Below are positions 8,644-16,786 of a DNA stretch of 64,000 bases, piece by piece. The DNA is from Streptomyces sp. NBC_00376 (lineage in GTDB: Bacteria > Actinomycetota > Actinomycetes > Streptomycetales > Streptomycetaceae). A program made the translations under genes and the position numbers. Each line of letters starts with the position of its first letter. The first letter of the stretch is position 1. Under the pieces are notes generated by a model that was not told the DNA's origin, did no database searches, and was given only the letters and a program-made list of their open reading frames with translations. The stretch spans positions 6,324,001-6,388,000 of the forward strand of contig NZ_CP107960.1 in NCBI RefSeq assembly GCF_036077095.1. Reading direction: 5' to 3'.

Positions 8644-8681
8644 GGGGATCTGCCTCGCGGGTCGATGCGTCGAGTGGGCCG

Positions 8682-8703
8682 GTGAGCCCGGCGGCGGGCT
8701 CAC
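8682..8703 (-). terminator. Hairpin between cobU and cobT
   Basis: A perfect 9-bp stem, GTGAGCCCG with its complement, and 4-nt loop. It may end or attenuate transcription from cobU into cobT. Confidence 0.5.
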
Positions 8704-8783
8704 TGCGGAACAGTACCCGGCGCATTTCCGGCGCCCGGTCGGTGCGACGCACTTCCCCCGGACCGCGGGCGCGGGCGCCCCGG

Positions 8784-9986
8784 TCAGCCCCGCAGGACCA
8801 GCGCCTGACCGGCCACCACCAGCAGCACCTGCTCGCACTCGTCGGCGAACGCGGCGTTCAGCCGGCCCAGCTCGTCCCGGAAGCGCCGCCCGGCGGCCGT
8901 CGCGGGCACCACGCCCGAGCCGGTCTCGTTGGTGACGGCGACGACCGTGCGACGCGTTCCCCGTACCGCCGCGACCAGCTCGGCGGTCCGCTCCCGCAGG
9001 GCGCCCTCACCGTGCTCCGCCCACGCCGCGTCGTCCCAGGCGTCCACCCGGTCCATCGCGTCGGTCAGCCACAGCGACAGGCAGTCGATCAGCAGCGGCG
9101 GCCCGTCCGACTCCAGCAGACCCACCAGCTCACAGGTCTCCTCGGTGCGCCAGGCGGCCGGCCGGCGTTCCCGGTGCAGACCGATCCGGGCCGCCCACTC
9201 CGCGTCGCCTTCGCGACCGCCGCCGGTCGCCACGTACACCACCTCGGGGAACGTCTCCAGGCGCCGCTCGGCCTCCACCGACTTTCCCGACCTGGCCCCG
9301 CCCGTCACCAGCGTGCGCCGGGGCACCGCCGGGGCCGTGCGGTACTCGCCCACCAGCAGCGTCGTCCCGTCCGGCACCGCCCGCGCGCCGGCCGCCGCGA
9401 GCCGCCGGTCCAGCTCGGCACCGGGCGGCGCGGAATGGTCCAGATGGACGGCCACGATCTCGGTGGCCGGGCCGATCGCCGCCACGGCCCGCAGCCGCGC
9501 CACCGCGTCCGGCCGCCCCACCACATCGCCGACCACCATGTCGTACGGCTCCGCGAACCGGTCCGTGAGGCCGGCGGGCGCGGCCCCCGGCGGCATGTAC
9601 AGCAGCCGGGTTCCCGCCGGCCCGGTGACCTCGTACCCGGTCCCCGGCGCGTCCATCGGCACCGCCCGCACCCGGTGCCCGCTGATCAGCGTCAGCTCCC
9701 GCCCGTCCGGCACCCGCCCCGCCGGGGGCAGTCCCGCGGGCAGTTCCACGGCGGGTCCGTCGTGCGGATGGGTGAGCAGCACCTGCCGCACCCCGGTGAG
9801 CGAGTGCCCCGCACGGGCCGCGGCGAACACGGCCCCCGGAGTGAGGTCGAGCAGCAGCGCGTCGTCGACCAGCAGTGCGGTCGCGGCCCGCGAGCGTGCC
9901 CCGTGGGCGACGGCGCAGGCGGCGCAGGGACATTCGGGCTGCGGCAGCCCGTCGGGGGCTCCGGTGCCGAGCAGAGTCAGTTCCAC
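8784..9986 (-). CDS. cobU: MBL-fold domain fused to adenosylcobinamide kinase/guanylyltransferase
   Basis: A 400-residue fusion. Residues 1 to about 215 form a PhnP/RNase Z-like metallo-beta-lactamase domain (LGTGAPDGLPQPECPCAAC, LLTHPHDGP, VAVHLDHS). Residues about 220-400 are CobU, with the P-loop TGGARSGKS, then YVATGGGREGDAEWAARIGLHRERRP and LLIDCLSLWLTD. CobU phosphorylates adenosylcobinamide and attaches GMP, giving the substrate of CobS. The usual HxHxDH motif of active MBL enzymes is degenerate here (HPHDG), so the N-terminal domain's activity is doubtful. The GTG at 9986 has GGAGG 9 nt upstream. It reads away from a small gene at 10115. Confidence 0.9.
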   Translation of the reverse strand: MELTLLGTGAPDGLPQPECPCAACAVAHGARSRAATALLVDDALLLDLTPGAVFAAARAGHSLTGVRQVLLTHPHDGPAVELPAGLPPAGRVPDGRELTLISGHRVRAVPMDAPGTGYEVTGPAGTRLLYMPPGAAPAGLTDRFAEPYDMVVGDVVGRPDAVARLRAVAAIGPATEIVAVHLDHSAPPGAELDRRLAAAGARAVPDGTTLLVGEYRTAPAVPRRTLVTGGARSGKSVEAERRLETFPEVVYVATGGGREGDAEWAARIGLHRERRPAAWRTEETCELVGLLESDGPPLLIDCLSLWLTDAMDRVDAWDDAAWAEHGEGALRERTAELVAAVRGTRRTVVAVTNETGSGVVPATAAGRRFRDELGRLNAAFADECEQVLLVVAGQALVLRG

Positions 9987-10114
9987 GCCTTCGATCCTCC
10001 CGTGTCCGTGCGACCGGTGCGCGACCTGGGTGTGTCCGGACAGGTGCGGAGCCGGTCCCCGCACCGGACGCAGGCACTAGGCTGCGGGGCAGCAAAGCGA
10101 CCCAGGAGGCGGAC

Positions 10115-10324
10115 ATGGCGTGGACGTGGCGGTTCGAGAAGTCCGACGGTACGGAGACGGAGCCGGCCCTGCAGCCGGAGGAATTCACCACCCAGGGCGA
10201 CGCGGAATCCTGGATCGGTGAGTACTGGAAGGAACTCCTCGACGGCGGGGCGGACCAGGTGACGCTCTTCGACGACTCGACGAAGATCTACGGCCCCATG
10301 AGCCTCCAGGCGGACCAGGGCTGA
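10115..10324 (+). CDS. Small conserved acidic protein of unknown function
   Basis: A 69-residue soluble protein (MAWTWRFEKSDGTE at the start) rich in Asp and Glu, with no transmembrane segment and no motif I recognise. The ATG has AGGAGG 7 nt upstream, a near-ideal ribosome binding site, which supports a real gene. It is monocistronic, between the divergent cobU fusion and a strong bidirectional terminator. Confidence 0.75.
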   Translation: MAWTWRFEKSDGTETEPALQPEEFTTQGDAESWIGEYWKELLDGGADQVTLFDDSTKIYGPMSLQADQG

Positions 10325-10331
10325 GCCGCCT

Positions 10332-10374
10332 CCGCGCGCGAGGAGAGGCGATCTCGGGCACTCCTCGCGCGCGG
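10332..10374. terminator. Bidirectional terminator
   Basis: A perfect 14-bp stem (10332-10345 with 10361-10374) and 15-nt loop between the convergent small acidic gene and the HtrA-like gene; it can serve both. Confidence 0.85.
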
Positions 10375-10379
10375 GAGCT

Positions 10380-11456
10380 CTAGATCTCGCCCAGGGTGAC
10401 CTGCGCCGTCTTCTCCGCCCCGTCGCGCAGATAGGTCACCGTGACCTTCTGGCCCGGCTTGTCCGAGGCCAGCGCCTCCGACAAGGTGGTGATCGTCGTG
10501 ACCGGCTGGTCGTCGATCCTGGTGATGATGTCGCCGGGCCGCAGCCCGGCCTTGTCCGCGGCGCCGTCCTTCGTCACGCTCACCAGCGCCACACCGGCCG
10601 GGTTGTAGTTGTCGTCGACGACCGTACGGCCGGTGATGTTCAGGGCCGCCCGGCCCGAGTCGGTGACCTTGCCGTTCTTGATGATCTGATCGGCGACCGT
10701 CTTCACCATCGACACCGGGATCGCGAACCCGATCCCCGGCGCCGCGCTGCCGCCCAGCTCCGGGTCGGTCGCCGCCAGGGTCGGGATGCCGATCACCTCG
10801 CTGTTCAGGTTGACCAGCGCACCCCCGCTGTTGCCCGGGTTGATCGCGGCCGAGGTCTGCACCATGTTCGCGATCGTCGCACCGGTGCCGCCGCCCGTGC
10901 GGCTCTCGCTGACGGTCCGGCCGAGCGCCGAGACGATGCCCTGGGTGACGCTGGAGGACAGACCGAGCGGCGAGCCCATCGCCAGTACGATCTGCCCCAC
11001 CTCGACCTTCTCCGAGTTGCCGAACTTCGCGGGCTTCAGCCCGTTCGGCACGCTGTCGAGCTTGATGACGGCCAGATCCTGCTCCGGGTAGGAGGCCACC
11101 AGCATGGCCTTCTGCTCCTTCTCGCCGGTCGCGACGGTGACCTTGAACGTCTTGTCGTTGCCGACCACATGGGCATTGGTGACGATATGGCCCTTGGTGT
11201 CGTAGACGATGCCGGAGCCCAGGCTCTCGGCGGCCTGGATCTGCACCACCGACGGCAGCACGTTCTTGATCACGGCCTGGTAGTCGCTCTGTAGATCGCT
11301 TGCGGTCTGGGTGGCGGAGGCCGGATTGCTCGGTTCGGTCCTTGGTGACTCGGAGGCGGCGTCCGAGCAGCCGCTCACCAGGGCGATCGCACAGACCCCG
11401 GCGGCCAGGGGCAGCAGCAGCCGGCGAACGCGGGCGCGGGAGTGGAATATATCCAT
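10380..11456 (-). CDS. HtrA/DegP-like S1C serine protease, lipoprotein
   Basis: A 358-residue envelope protease. The signal sequence ends in the lipobox VSGC (Cys30), so it is anchored on the outer face of the membrane. The trypsin-like domain shows the triad H96 (NAHVVG), D127 (EQDLAVIKL) and S210 (GNSGG). A PDZ domain occupies about residues 265-355 (KAGLRPGDIITRIDDQPV). Such proteases clear misfolded exported proteins or act in envelope stress signalling. The ATG at 11456 is clear. It is 97 nt downstream of the methyltransferase gene on the same strand. Confidence 0.9.
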   Translation of the reverse strand: MDIFHSRARVRRLLLPLAAGVCAIALVSGCSDAASESPRTEPSNPASATQTASDLQSDYQAVIKNVLPSVVQIQAAESLGSGIVYDTKGHIVTNAHVVGNDKTFKVTVATGEKEQKAMLVASYPEQDLAVIKLDSVPNGLKPAKFGNSEKVEVGQIVLAMGSPLGLSSSVTQGIVSALGRTVSESRTGGGTGATIANMVQTSAAINPGNSGGALVNLNSEVIGIPTLAATDPELGGSAAPGIGFAIPVSMVKTVADQIIKNGKVTDSGRAALNITGRTVVDDNYNPAGVALVSVTKDGAADKAGLRPGDIITRIDDQPVTTITTLSEALASDKPGQKVTVTYLRDGAEKTAQVTLGEI

Positions 11457-11553
11457 GCCCCGATTGTCGCTTTTGGCCCTATCGGGGGCCTCTTGGGTTC
11501 GGCCGGTCGGGGCACGTCGCCGGGCAGCCCCGGCGACCCGCTCCCGTGACCGC

Positions 11554-12312
11554 TCAGCCCCGGACGCCGCACAGGTGCAGCAGCGCGGCCACCCGGCGGT
11601 ACGGATCCGTCCGCCCGGCCCGGTCCTCCGCGGCGAGCACCTGCTCCAGCTCGGCAGCGGCCGGCAGTTCCACGTCGTTGCTCACGTTGTCCGTGAAGAC
11701 GCGCACCCCGTACCAGGCGTGCAGGGGCGCAGCGATCCCGGCGAGGGTGGACGTCAGGGCGTCCAGCCGGTCGGCCCGTACCGTGAGGCCCAGCCGGTTG
11801 GTGTACGTGTCCGTGTCGAAGGCGGCCAGTGCCGCGTCCCAGTCCCCGGCGGTCCCGGGGCGCATCGCCAGGGCGTCCGCGTTCCGCACGAGCAGCGACA
11901 GCAGCCCGCCCGGGGCGAGCATCCGGGCCAGGCCCGCCAGCATCGCGTCCGGATCCCGGACATACATCAGCACGCCGTGGCAGAGCACCACGTCGAAACT
12001 GCCGGGCAGGAAGTGCACCCCGGTGTCCAGGCCGTTGCCCTCGATCAGCCGGACCCGCTCGCGGATGCCCGCGGGTTCGCTGCCGAGCGCCTCCCTGGCC
12101 ACCCGCAGCATCTCCGCGTCCGACTCCAGGCCGGTCACCGTATGACCGGCCCGCGCCAGGCGCAGCGCCTGGGTGCCCTGGCCCATGCCGACGTCCAGCA
12201 CGCGCAGCCGCTGCCCGACCGGGAAGCGTGCCGCGATCTGTTCGTCGAGCTGCCGGGCCACGAGCTCCTGGCGGACGGTGTTGCGCAGCCCGCCGAGCCC
12301 CTTCAGCCACAC
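11554..12312 (-). CDS. SAM-dependent methyltransferase, class I
   Basis: A 252-residue soluble Rossmann-fold methyltransferase. Motif I VLDVGMGQGTQALRLA (about residues 38-53) binds SAM. Motif II (VTGLESD), a post-I acidic residue (EGNGLD) and motif IV (FDVVLCHGVLMYV) follow, in the UbiE/CmoM style. The substrate is unknown. The GTG at 12312 has GGAG 8 nt upstream. The frame stays open above it, encoding a plausible peptide (DDVVPVTGFSGASS), so a longer product from a non-standard codon cannot be excluded. It follows the DUF3043 gene by 89 nt. Confidence 0.82.
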   Translation of the reverse strand: MWLKGLGGLRNTVRQELVARQLDEQIAARFPVGQRLRVLDVGMGQGTQALRLARAGHTVTGLESDAEMLRVAREALGSEPAGIRERVRLIEGNGLDTGVHFLPGSFDVVLCHGVLMYVRDPDAMLAGLARMLAPGGLLSLLVRNADALAMRPGTAGDWDAALAAFDTDTYTNRLGLTVRADRLDALTSTLAGIAAPLHAWYGVRVFTDNVSNDVELPAAAELEQVLAAEDRAGRTDPYRRVAALLHLCGVRG

Positions 12313-12401
12313 AGAGGAGGCTCCGGAGAACCCGGTGACGGGAACGACATCGTCCGGCCGGTCGACGGACGGACCGCCGGCCGAGCCGGAGACGTGCGTG
12401 T

Positions 12402-13001
12402 TCAGGGCCGCTCTCCCCGCTTGACCTGCGGCTTGGGCAGCCGGAGGCGTCGCATCTGAAGCGTGCGCATCAGGCCGTAGGCGACCGCGCCACGCTTGGG
12501 CGTATCGGGGAAGCGCTGGTTCAGCTGCTTCTTCAGGCGGAACGAGAGGCCGATCGAGTCGATCACGATCAGCACGATCACGATGAGCCAGAGCAGCAGC
12601 GAGATGGTCTGGATGTTCTGCACCTGGATCACGCTGAGGATCAGGATGATCACGGCGAGCGGCAGGAAGAACTCCGCGATGCAGAAACGCGAGTCCACGT
12701 AGTCGCGGACGAAGCGCCGCACCGGGCCCTTGTCGCGAGCCGGCAGATAGCGCTCGTCGCCACTGGCGAGCGCCTCGCGCTGCTTGGCCATGTCCACACG
12801 GCGCGCTTCGCGCTGCCGCTTCATGGCCTCCTTGCGGTCGAGAGGCGCGCCACTGGAGGCGCGACGGCGCTGCGACTGGGCATCGCTGCGCTTGGGGGTG
12901 GGGCGACCTTTGGGGGCCTGCGGGTCGCGGGGCTGCTTGGAGAGGTCCGCCGTCACCTTGCCGGTGGGCGCCTTCTCTTCCTTCGAACGGCTACGGAACA
13001 C
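12402..13001 (-). CDS. DUF3043 membrane protein
   Basis: A 199-residue actinobacterial protein. The first 100 residues are basic and probably disordered (PKGRPTPKRSDAQSQRR). YLPARDKGPVRRFVRDYVDSR precedes two adjacent membrane helices (about 118-165), and the C-terminus is basic. The function is unknown. From memory a DUF3043 protein (Rv2206) lies beside cobT in M. tuberculosis, so linkage to this block is ancient. The GTG at 13001 matches relatives. It has no clear ribosome binding site but has a -10-like box 8 nt upstream; an in-frame ATG at 13031 is the alternative. Confidence 0.75.
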   Translation of the reverse strand: MFRSRSKEEKAPTGKVTADLSKQPRDPQAPKGRPTPKRSDAQSQRRRASSGAPLDRKEAMKRQREARRVDMAKQREALASGDERYLPARDKGPVRRFVRDYVDSRFCIAEFFLPLAVIILILSVIQVQNIQTISLLLWLIVIVLIVIDSIGLSFRLKKQLNQRFPDTPKRGAVAYGLMRTLQMRRLRLPKPQVKRGERP

Positions 13002-13009
13002 AAGGCCCA

Positions 13010-13015
13010 AGGGTA
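13010..13015 (-). promoter_or_regulatory. Leaderless -10 box of the DUF3043 gene
   Basis: TACCCT on the minus strand, 8 nt before the GTG start. Confidence 0.4.
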
Positions 13016-13286
13016 CGGGTTCGTTTCCCATGACCCCAGGCCGGTCGGGAACGATCCGGCAACGGCCTGCGTCCTCGCAGGTGTACCGGTGTCTCATGCA
13101 CGGGTGACGGGACCGGGTCTCCCTGACCTCCGCCTACTCCTCGGGCCGGAGTCGTGACCCGGTGCAGTCGTCCTTGGGTAGGAGCCCATCCTTGCTCGAA
13201 CAGTGCGGTAATAGAGGCAGGGCCCGTACTGTGGGTTCTGTTGGAGTGCTGGAGCTCAGTCCGTCAGAAGGGGGCGCGCGAAGCCC

Positions 13287-14081
13287 ATGAGCGGTGTCAT
13301 GAAGCGTATGGGGATGATCTTCCGCGCGAAGGCAAACAAGGCCCTTGACCGGGCCGAGGATCCGCGCGAGACCCTCGATTACTCGTACCAGAAGCAGCTC
13401 GAACTGCTTCAGAAGGTACGTCGCGGTGTCGCCGACGTGGCGACCTCGCGCAAGCGGCTGGAGCTGCAGCTGAACCAGCTGCAGGGACAGTCGTCCAAGC
13501 TGGAGGACCAGGGCCGCAAGGCGCTCGCGCTCGGCCGCGAGGACCTGGCCCGCGAGGCGCTGTCCCGGCGCGCCGCACTCCAGCAGCAGGTCACCGACCT
13601 GGAGACGCAGCACACCACGCTGCAGGGCGAGGAGGAGAAGCTCACCCTCGCGGCGCAGCGGCTGCAGGCCAAGGTCGATGCCTTCCGCACCAAGAAGGAG
13701 ACCATCAAGGCCACCTACACCGCCGCCCAGGCGCAGACCAGGATCGGCGAGGCCTTCTCCGGGATCTCCGAGGAGATGGGCGACGTCGGCCTCGCGATCC
13801 AGCGGGCGGAGGACAAGACCCAGCAGATGCAGGCCCGCGCCGGCGCGATCGACGAGCTGCTCGCCTCCGGCGCCCTGGACGACCCGACCGGCACGGCGAA
13901 GGACGACATCGCCGCCGAGCTGGACCGGATCTCCGGTGGTACGGATGTGGAGCTGGAGCTCCAGCGCATGAAGGCCGAGCTGGCCGGCGGCTCCACCCAG
14001 CAGCAGGCGATCGAGGGCGGCCCGCAGGACGCCGCCCAGCAGCAGTCGTCGCAGTCCCCGCACAGGTTCGACAAGAGTTGA
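13287..14081 (+). CDS. pspA: Phage shock protein A (PspA/IM30 family)
   Basis: A 264-residue peripheral membrane coiled-coil protein that assembles on damaged membranes and supports envelope integrity. It begins with an amphipathic helix (MSGVMKRMGMIFRAKANKALD), then AEDPRETLDYSYQKQLELLQKVRRGVADV, then long heptad-rich helices to about residue 190. The tail is Gln/Ser-rich and disordered. The ATG at 13287 fits the family start. pspAA follows after 9 nt and is surely in the same operon. The two-component system and RND exporter further down are separated by terminators. Confidence 0.93.
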   Translation: MSGVMKRMGMIFRAKANKALDRAEDPRETLDYSYQKQLELLQKVRRGVADVATSRKRLELQLNQLQGQSSKLEDQGRKALALGREDLAREALSRRAALQQQVTDLETQHTTLQGEEEKLTLAAQRLQAKVDAFRTKKETIKATYTAAQAQTRIGEAFSGISEEMGDVGLAIQRAEDKTQQMQARAGAIDELLASGALDDPTGTAKDDIAAELDRISGGTDVELELQRMKAELAGGSTQQQAIEGGPQDAAQQQSSQSPHRFDKS

Positions 14082-14090
14082 GGCGGCGTC

Positions 14091-14369
14091 ATGATCGTAC
14101 GGATCATGGGGGAGGGCCAGGTCGCACTGGCCGACAGTCATCTCGCTGAGCTCAACGGGCTCGACGACGAACTGCTCGCCGAGGTCGAGAGCGGTGACGG
14201 AGCGGGATTCCGCGCCACTCTCCACGCGCTCCTGGCGAGGGTGCGTGAGCTCGGTACAGCGCTGCCGGACGACTCCCTGGAGCCGTCCGAGCTGATCCTC
14301 CCGTCGCCCGACGCGACCCTCGAAGAGGTGCGCGCCATGCTCCGGGACGAAGGGCTGATTCCCGGCTGA
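14091..14369 (+). CDS. pspAA: PspA-associated protein PspAA
   Basis: A 92-residue soluble protein of the PspA-associated PspAA domain family. It begins MIVRIMGEGQVALADSHLAELNGLDDEL, and the acidic helical C-terminus ends EEVRAMLRDEGLIPG. In actinobacteria it is encoded right after pspA and is thought to modulate it. It lies 9 nt after pspA and is followed by a strong terminator, making a two-gene operon. Confidence 0.88.
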   Translation: MIVRIMGEGQVALADSHLAELNGLDDELLAEVESGDGAGFRATLHALLARVRELGTALPDDSLEPSELILPSPDATLEEVRAMLRDEGLIPG

Positions 14370-14405
14370 CGCCGTCCACGCCTCTCCAGCACCCGCATGA
14401 ACCCG

Positions 14406-14441
14406 CGTGCCCCGGGTCCGGTCCGCCGGACCCGGGGCACG
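14406..14441 (+). terminator. Terminator of the pspA-pspAA operon
   Basis: A perfect 16-bp stem (14406-14421 with 14426-14441) and 4-nt loop, 37 nt after the pspAA stop. Confidence 0.85.
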
Positions 14442-14476
14442 GGCGTGTCCGGACCTTTCGCATCCGGTCGCGTCCT

Positions 14477-14506
14477 GGTCCTCCGCATCCGGGTCCTCCG
14501 CATCCG
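14477..14506. repeat. Tandem 15-bp repeat
   Basis: GGTCCTCCGCATCCG occurs twice head to tail, flanked on both sides by GGACCTTTCGC-like copies (14451 and 14507). It lies between the pspAA terminator and the promoter of the histidine kinase gene and has no evident coding role. Confidence 0.6.
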
Positions 14507-14549
14507 GACCTTTCGCGCGGGACCGGTCCGGTTCCCGCGCGACACGCCG

Positions 14550-14555
14550 TAACGT
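14550..14555 (+). promoter_or_regulatory. Leaderless -10 box of the histidine kinase gene
   Basis: TAACGT, 8 nt before the GTG start at 14564; no ribosome binding site precedes that start. Confidence 0.45.
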
Positions 14556-14563
14556 AGCTTGAC

Positions 14564-15805
14564 GTGACCACCCTCGGAACCGGGGTCCTGCGCGTCCGGC
14601 ACTGGCTGCGCGACCATCCCCTCGCGCTGGACGCCGCCCTGGCCCTGGCCGTGCTGGTGGCGATGATCATCGGGTCGTTCGTCCACCCGCGCCCCGGGGA
14701 GGTGCCCTCCTTCGGAACCCGCCCGCCCGAGGTGAGCGCCGTGCTGCTGATGGTGGCCGGTGCCGTGGCACTCATCTGGCGGCGGCGCAGTCCCATGGCG
14801 GTGCTCGCGGTCACCGCCGGGCTGACCGTCGTCGAGCTGGTGAAGTCCGACCCGCCCGCGCCGGTGGTCATGGCAACCGTCATCGCGCTGTGTACCGTCG
14901 CCGCCCGTACCGACCGGCCCACCACCTGGCGCGTCGGGCTGCTGACGGTGGCCGTGCTGACGGCCGCGGCGATGTGCTTCGGTGCGGCGCCCTGGTACAG
15001 CCAGGAGAACTTCGGCATCATCGCCTGGACCGGCATGGCCTGTGCGGCGGGCGACGCAGTCCGCTCCAGGCGCGCCTTCATCGACGCGATCAGGGAGCGG
15101 GCCGAACGGGCCGAACGCACCCGCGACGAGGAGGCCCGGCGACGGGTCGCCGAGGAGCGGCTGCGCATCGCCCGCGATCTCCACGACGTCGTCGCCCACC
15201 ACATCGCCCTGGTCAACGTCCAGGCCGGGGTGGCCGCCCACGTCATGGACAAGCGCCCCGACCAGGCCAAGGAGGCGCTCGCCCACGTCCGGGAGGCCAG
15301 CCGCTCCGCGCTCGACGAACTGCGGGCCACCGTCGGGCTGCTGCGCCAGTCCGGCGACCCGGAGGCACCGACCGAACCCGCCCCGGGGCTCGCCGTCCTC
15401 GACGAACTGGTCGAGACCGTCCGCCGGGCCGGGCTTCCCGTCGAGGTGGCCTGCACAGACCGGCGGCCCCCGCTGCCCGCGGCCGTCGACCTGGCCGCGT
15501 ACCGGGTCATCCAGGAGGCGCTGACCAATGTCCGCAAGCACGCGGGCCCCGGGGCCAGGGCCGAGGTGAGCGTCGTACGGGTCGGGAACACGGCCGAGGT
15601 CACCGTGATCGACAACGGCTCCGGCGGGGGCGGCTGCCACGGAGACGGCGGTGGGCACGGAGACGGCGGCGGGCACGGCCTGCTCGGCATGCGCGAACGC
15701 GTCACCGCGCTCGGCGGCACCCTCACCGCCGGGCCCCGCTACGGCGGCGGATTCCGGGTCCATGCGATCCTGCCCGTCGAGGCCCGCACGGCGGAGTCCG
15801 GGTGA
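14564..15805 (+). CDS. Sensor histidine kinase, NarL-type (HPK7)
   Basis: A 413-residue sensor. Four or five membrane helices span residues 22-165 with little extracellular sequence, so it probably senses within the membrane. The HisKA_3 dimerisation domain has RIARDLHDVVAHH with phospho-acceptor H207. The ATPase domain has the N-box EALTNVRKHAG and the G1 box DNGSGG. Between the G1 box and GLLGMRERV sits an unusual Gly/His/Asp-rich insert encoded by an 18-bp direct repeat. The GTG start is leaderless-looking. Its stop overlaps a possible upstream start of the regulator gene, so the pair is co-expressed. The stimulus is unknown. Confidence 0.9.
   Translation: MTTLGTGVLRVRHWLRDHPLALDAALALAVLVAMIIGSFVHPRPGEVPSFGTRPPEVSAVLLMVAGAVALIWRRRSPMAVLAVTAGLTVVELVKSDPPAPVVMATVIALCTVAARTDRPTTWRVGLLTVAVLTAAAMCFGAAPWYSQENFGIIAWTGMACAAGDAVRSRRAFIDAIRERAERAERTRDEEARRRVAEERLRIARDLHDVVAHHIALVNVQAGVAAHVMDKRPDQAKEALAHVREASRSALDELRATVGLLRQSGDPEAPTEPAPGLAVLDELVETVRRAGLPVEVACTDRRPPLPAAVDLAAYRVIQEALTNVRKHAGPGARAEVSVVRVGNTAEVTVIDNGSGGGGCHGDGGGHGDGGGHGLLGMRERVTALGGTLTAGPRYGGGFRVHAILPVEARTAESG
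15638..15673 (+). repeat. In-frame 18-bp direct repeat in the kinase ATP lid
   Basis: Two adjacent copies beginning CACGGAGACGGCGG and differing at one base. They encode H-G-D-G-G-G twice in the loop between the G1 box and the GLLGMRERV segment. Confidence 0.8.
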
Positions 15806-15879
15806 CCGGGCGCGGCGGGCCGGACGGGGGAGAGCGCATGACACCGGGGGAGAACGGCACGTCGGCGGGGGGAGACCAC

Positions 15880-16575
15880 ATGGCACCGCCCATCAAGGTG
15901 CTGCTCGTCGACGACCAGGCGCTGCTGCGCAGCGCGTTCCGGGTGCTGGTCGACTCGGAGGCCGACATGGAGGTGGTCGGCGAGGCGGCGGACGGCGCAC
16001 AGGCCGTGGAGCTGGCTCGCTCGACCGGCGCCGACGTGGTGCTGATGGACATCCGGATGCCGGGTACGGACGGACTCACCGCGACCCGGATGATCAGCGC
16101 CGATCCGGAGCTGTCCGGCGTACGGGTGGTCATGCTCACCACCTTCGAGGTGGACGAGTACGTGGTGCAGTCGCTGCGGGCCGGGGCGTCCGGCTTCCTC
16201 GGCAAAGGGGCGGAACCGGAGGAACTGCTCAACGCGATCCGTATCGCCGCGGGCGGCGAGGCGCTGCTCTCGCCCGCCGCGACCAAGGGCCTGATCGCCA
16301 CCTTCCTCGCCCAGGGCGGCAGTTCGCAGGGCGACGGGCCGAGCGCCGCGGAGTACTCCGAGCGGCTCACCGCGCTCACCGGCCGCGAGCGCGAAGTGCT
16401 CGTCCAGGTCGCGGGCGGCCACTCCAACGACGAGATCGCCGAGCGGCTCGTCGTCAGCCCGCTCACCGTCAAGACCCATGTGAACCGGGCGATGGCGAAG
16501 CTGGGCGCCAGGGACAGGGCCCAATTGGTGGTAATTGCCTACGAATCAGGTCTGGTGCGCCCCAGGGCGGAGTGA
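15880..16575 (+). CDS. NarL/FixJ-family response regulator
   Basis: A 231-residue DNA-binding regulator paired with the kinase upstream. The receiver domain (about 5-120) has the acidic pair D11-D12 and phospho-acceptor D57 (VVLMDIRMPG). A LuxR-type helix-turn-helix follows at about 160-225 (LTGREREVLVQVAGGHSNDEIAERLVVSPLTVKTHVNRAMAK is its core region). ATG 15880 is preferred, with GGGGGAG 6-7 nt upstream and MAPPIKVLLVDDQ matching relatives. ATG 15838, also with a good ribosome binding site, would add 14 residues. A large hairpin follows; targets are not evident. Confidence 0.88.
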   Translation: MAPPIKVLLVDDQALLRSAFRVLVDSEADMEVVGEAADGAQAVELARSTGADVVLMDIRMPGTDGLTATRMISADPELSGVRVVMLTTFEVDEYVVQSLRAGASGFLGKGAEPEELLNAIRIAAGGEALLSPAATKGLIATFLAQGGSSQGDGPSAAEYSERLTALTGREREVLVQVAGGHSNDEIAERLVVSPLTVKTHVNRAMAKLGARDRAQLVVIAYESGLVRPRAE

Positions 16576-16672
16576 GGGGTGGAGGTTCGGCGTACTCCAC
16601 CTGCGGTATGCGCGGCATAAGAAAGCAACCCGGGGGCCGACGCTTTCACCCCTGCCGGTGGGCGATCGTGTA

Positions 16673-16720
16673 AGACCGACCGGCACATGGGGGCGGCGTC
16701 CCCGATGTGCCGGTCGGTCT
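16673..16720 (+). terminator. Terminator between the response regulator and RND genes
   Basis: A perfect 16-bp stem (16673-16688 with 16705-16720) and 16-nt loop, 98 nt after the regulator stop and 67 nt before the RND start. It probably separates the two transcripts. Confidence 0.75.
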
Positions 16721-16786
16721 GGGCCGGGTCTGTCCCCCAGCCGCCCGCCCACCTGCCGCGTAAGCCACAGAAGAGAGACCTCACCC

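Noticed and set aside
8644..10114. Cobalamin riboswitch ahead of cobU or cobT
   Set aside because: No B12-box-like core or long structured leader is visible upstream of either gene; the only structure is a 9-bp hairpin.
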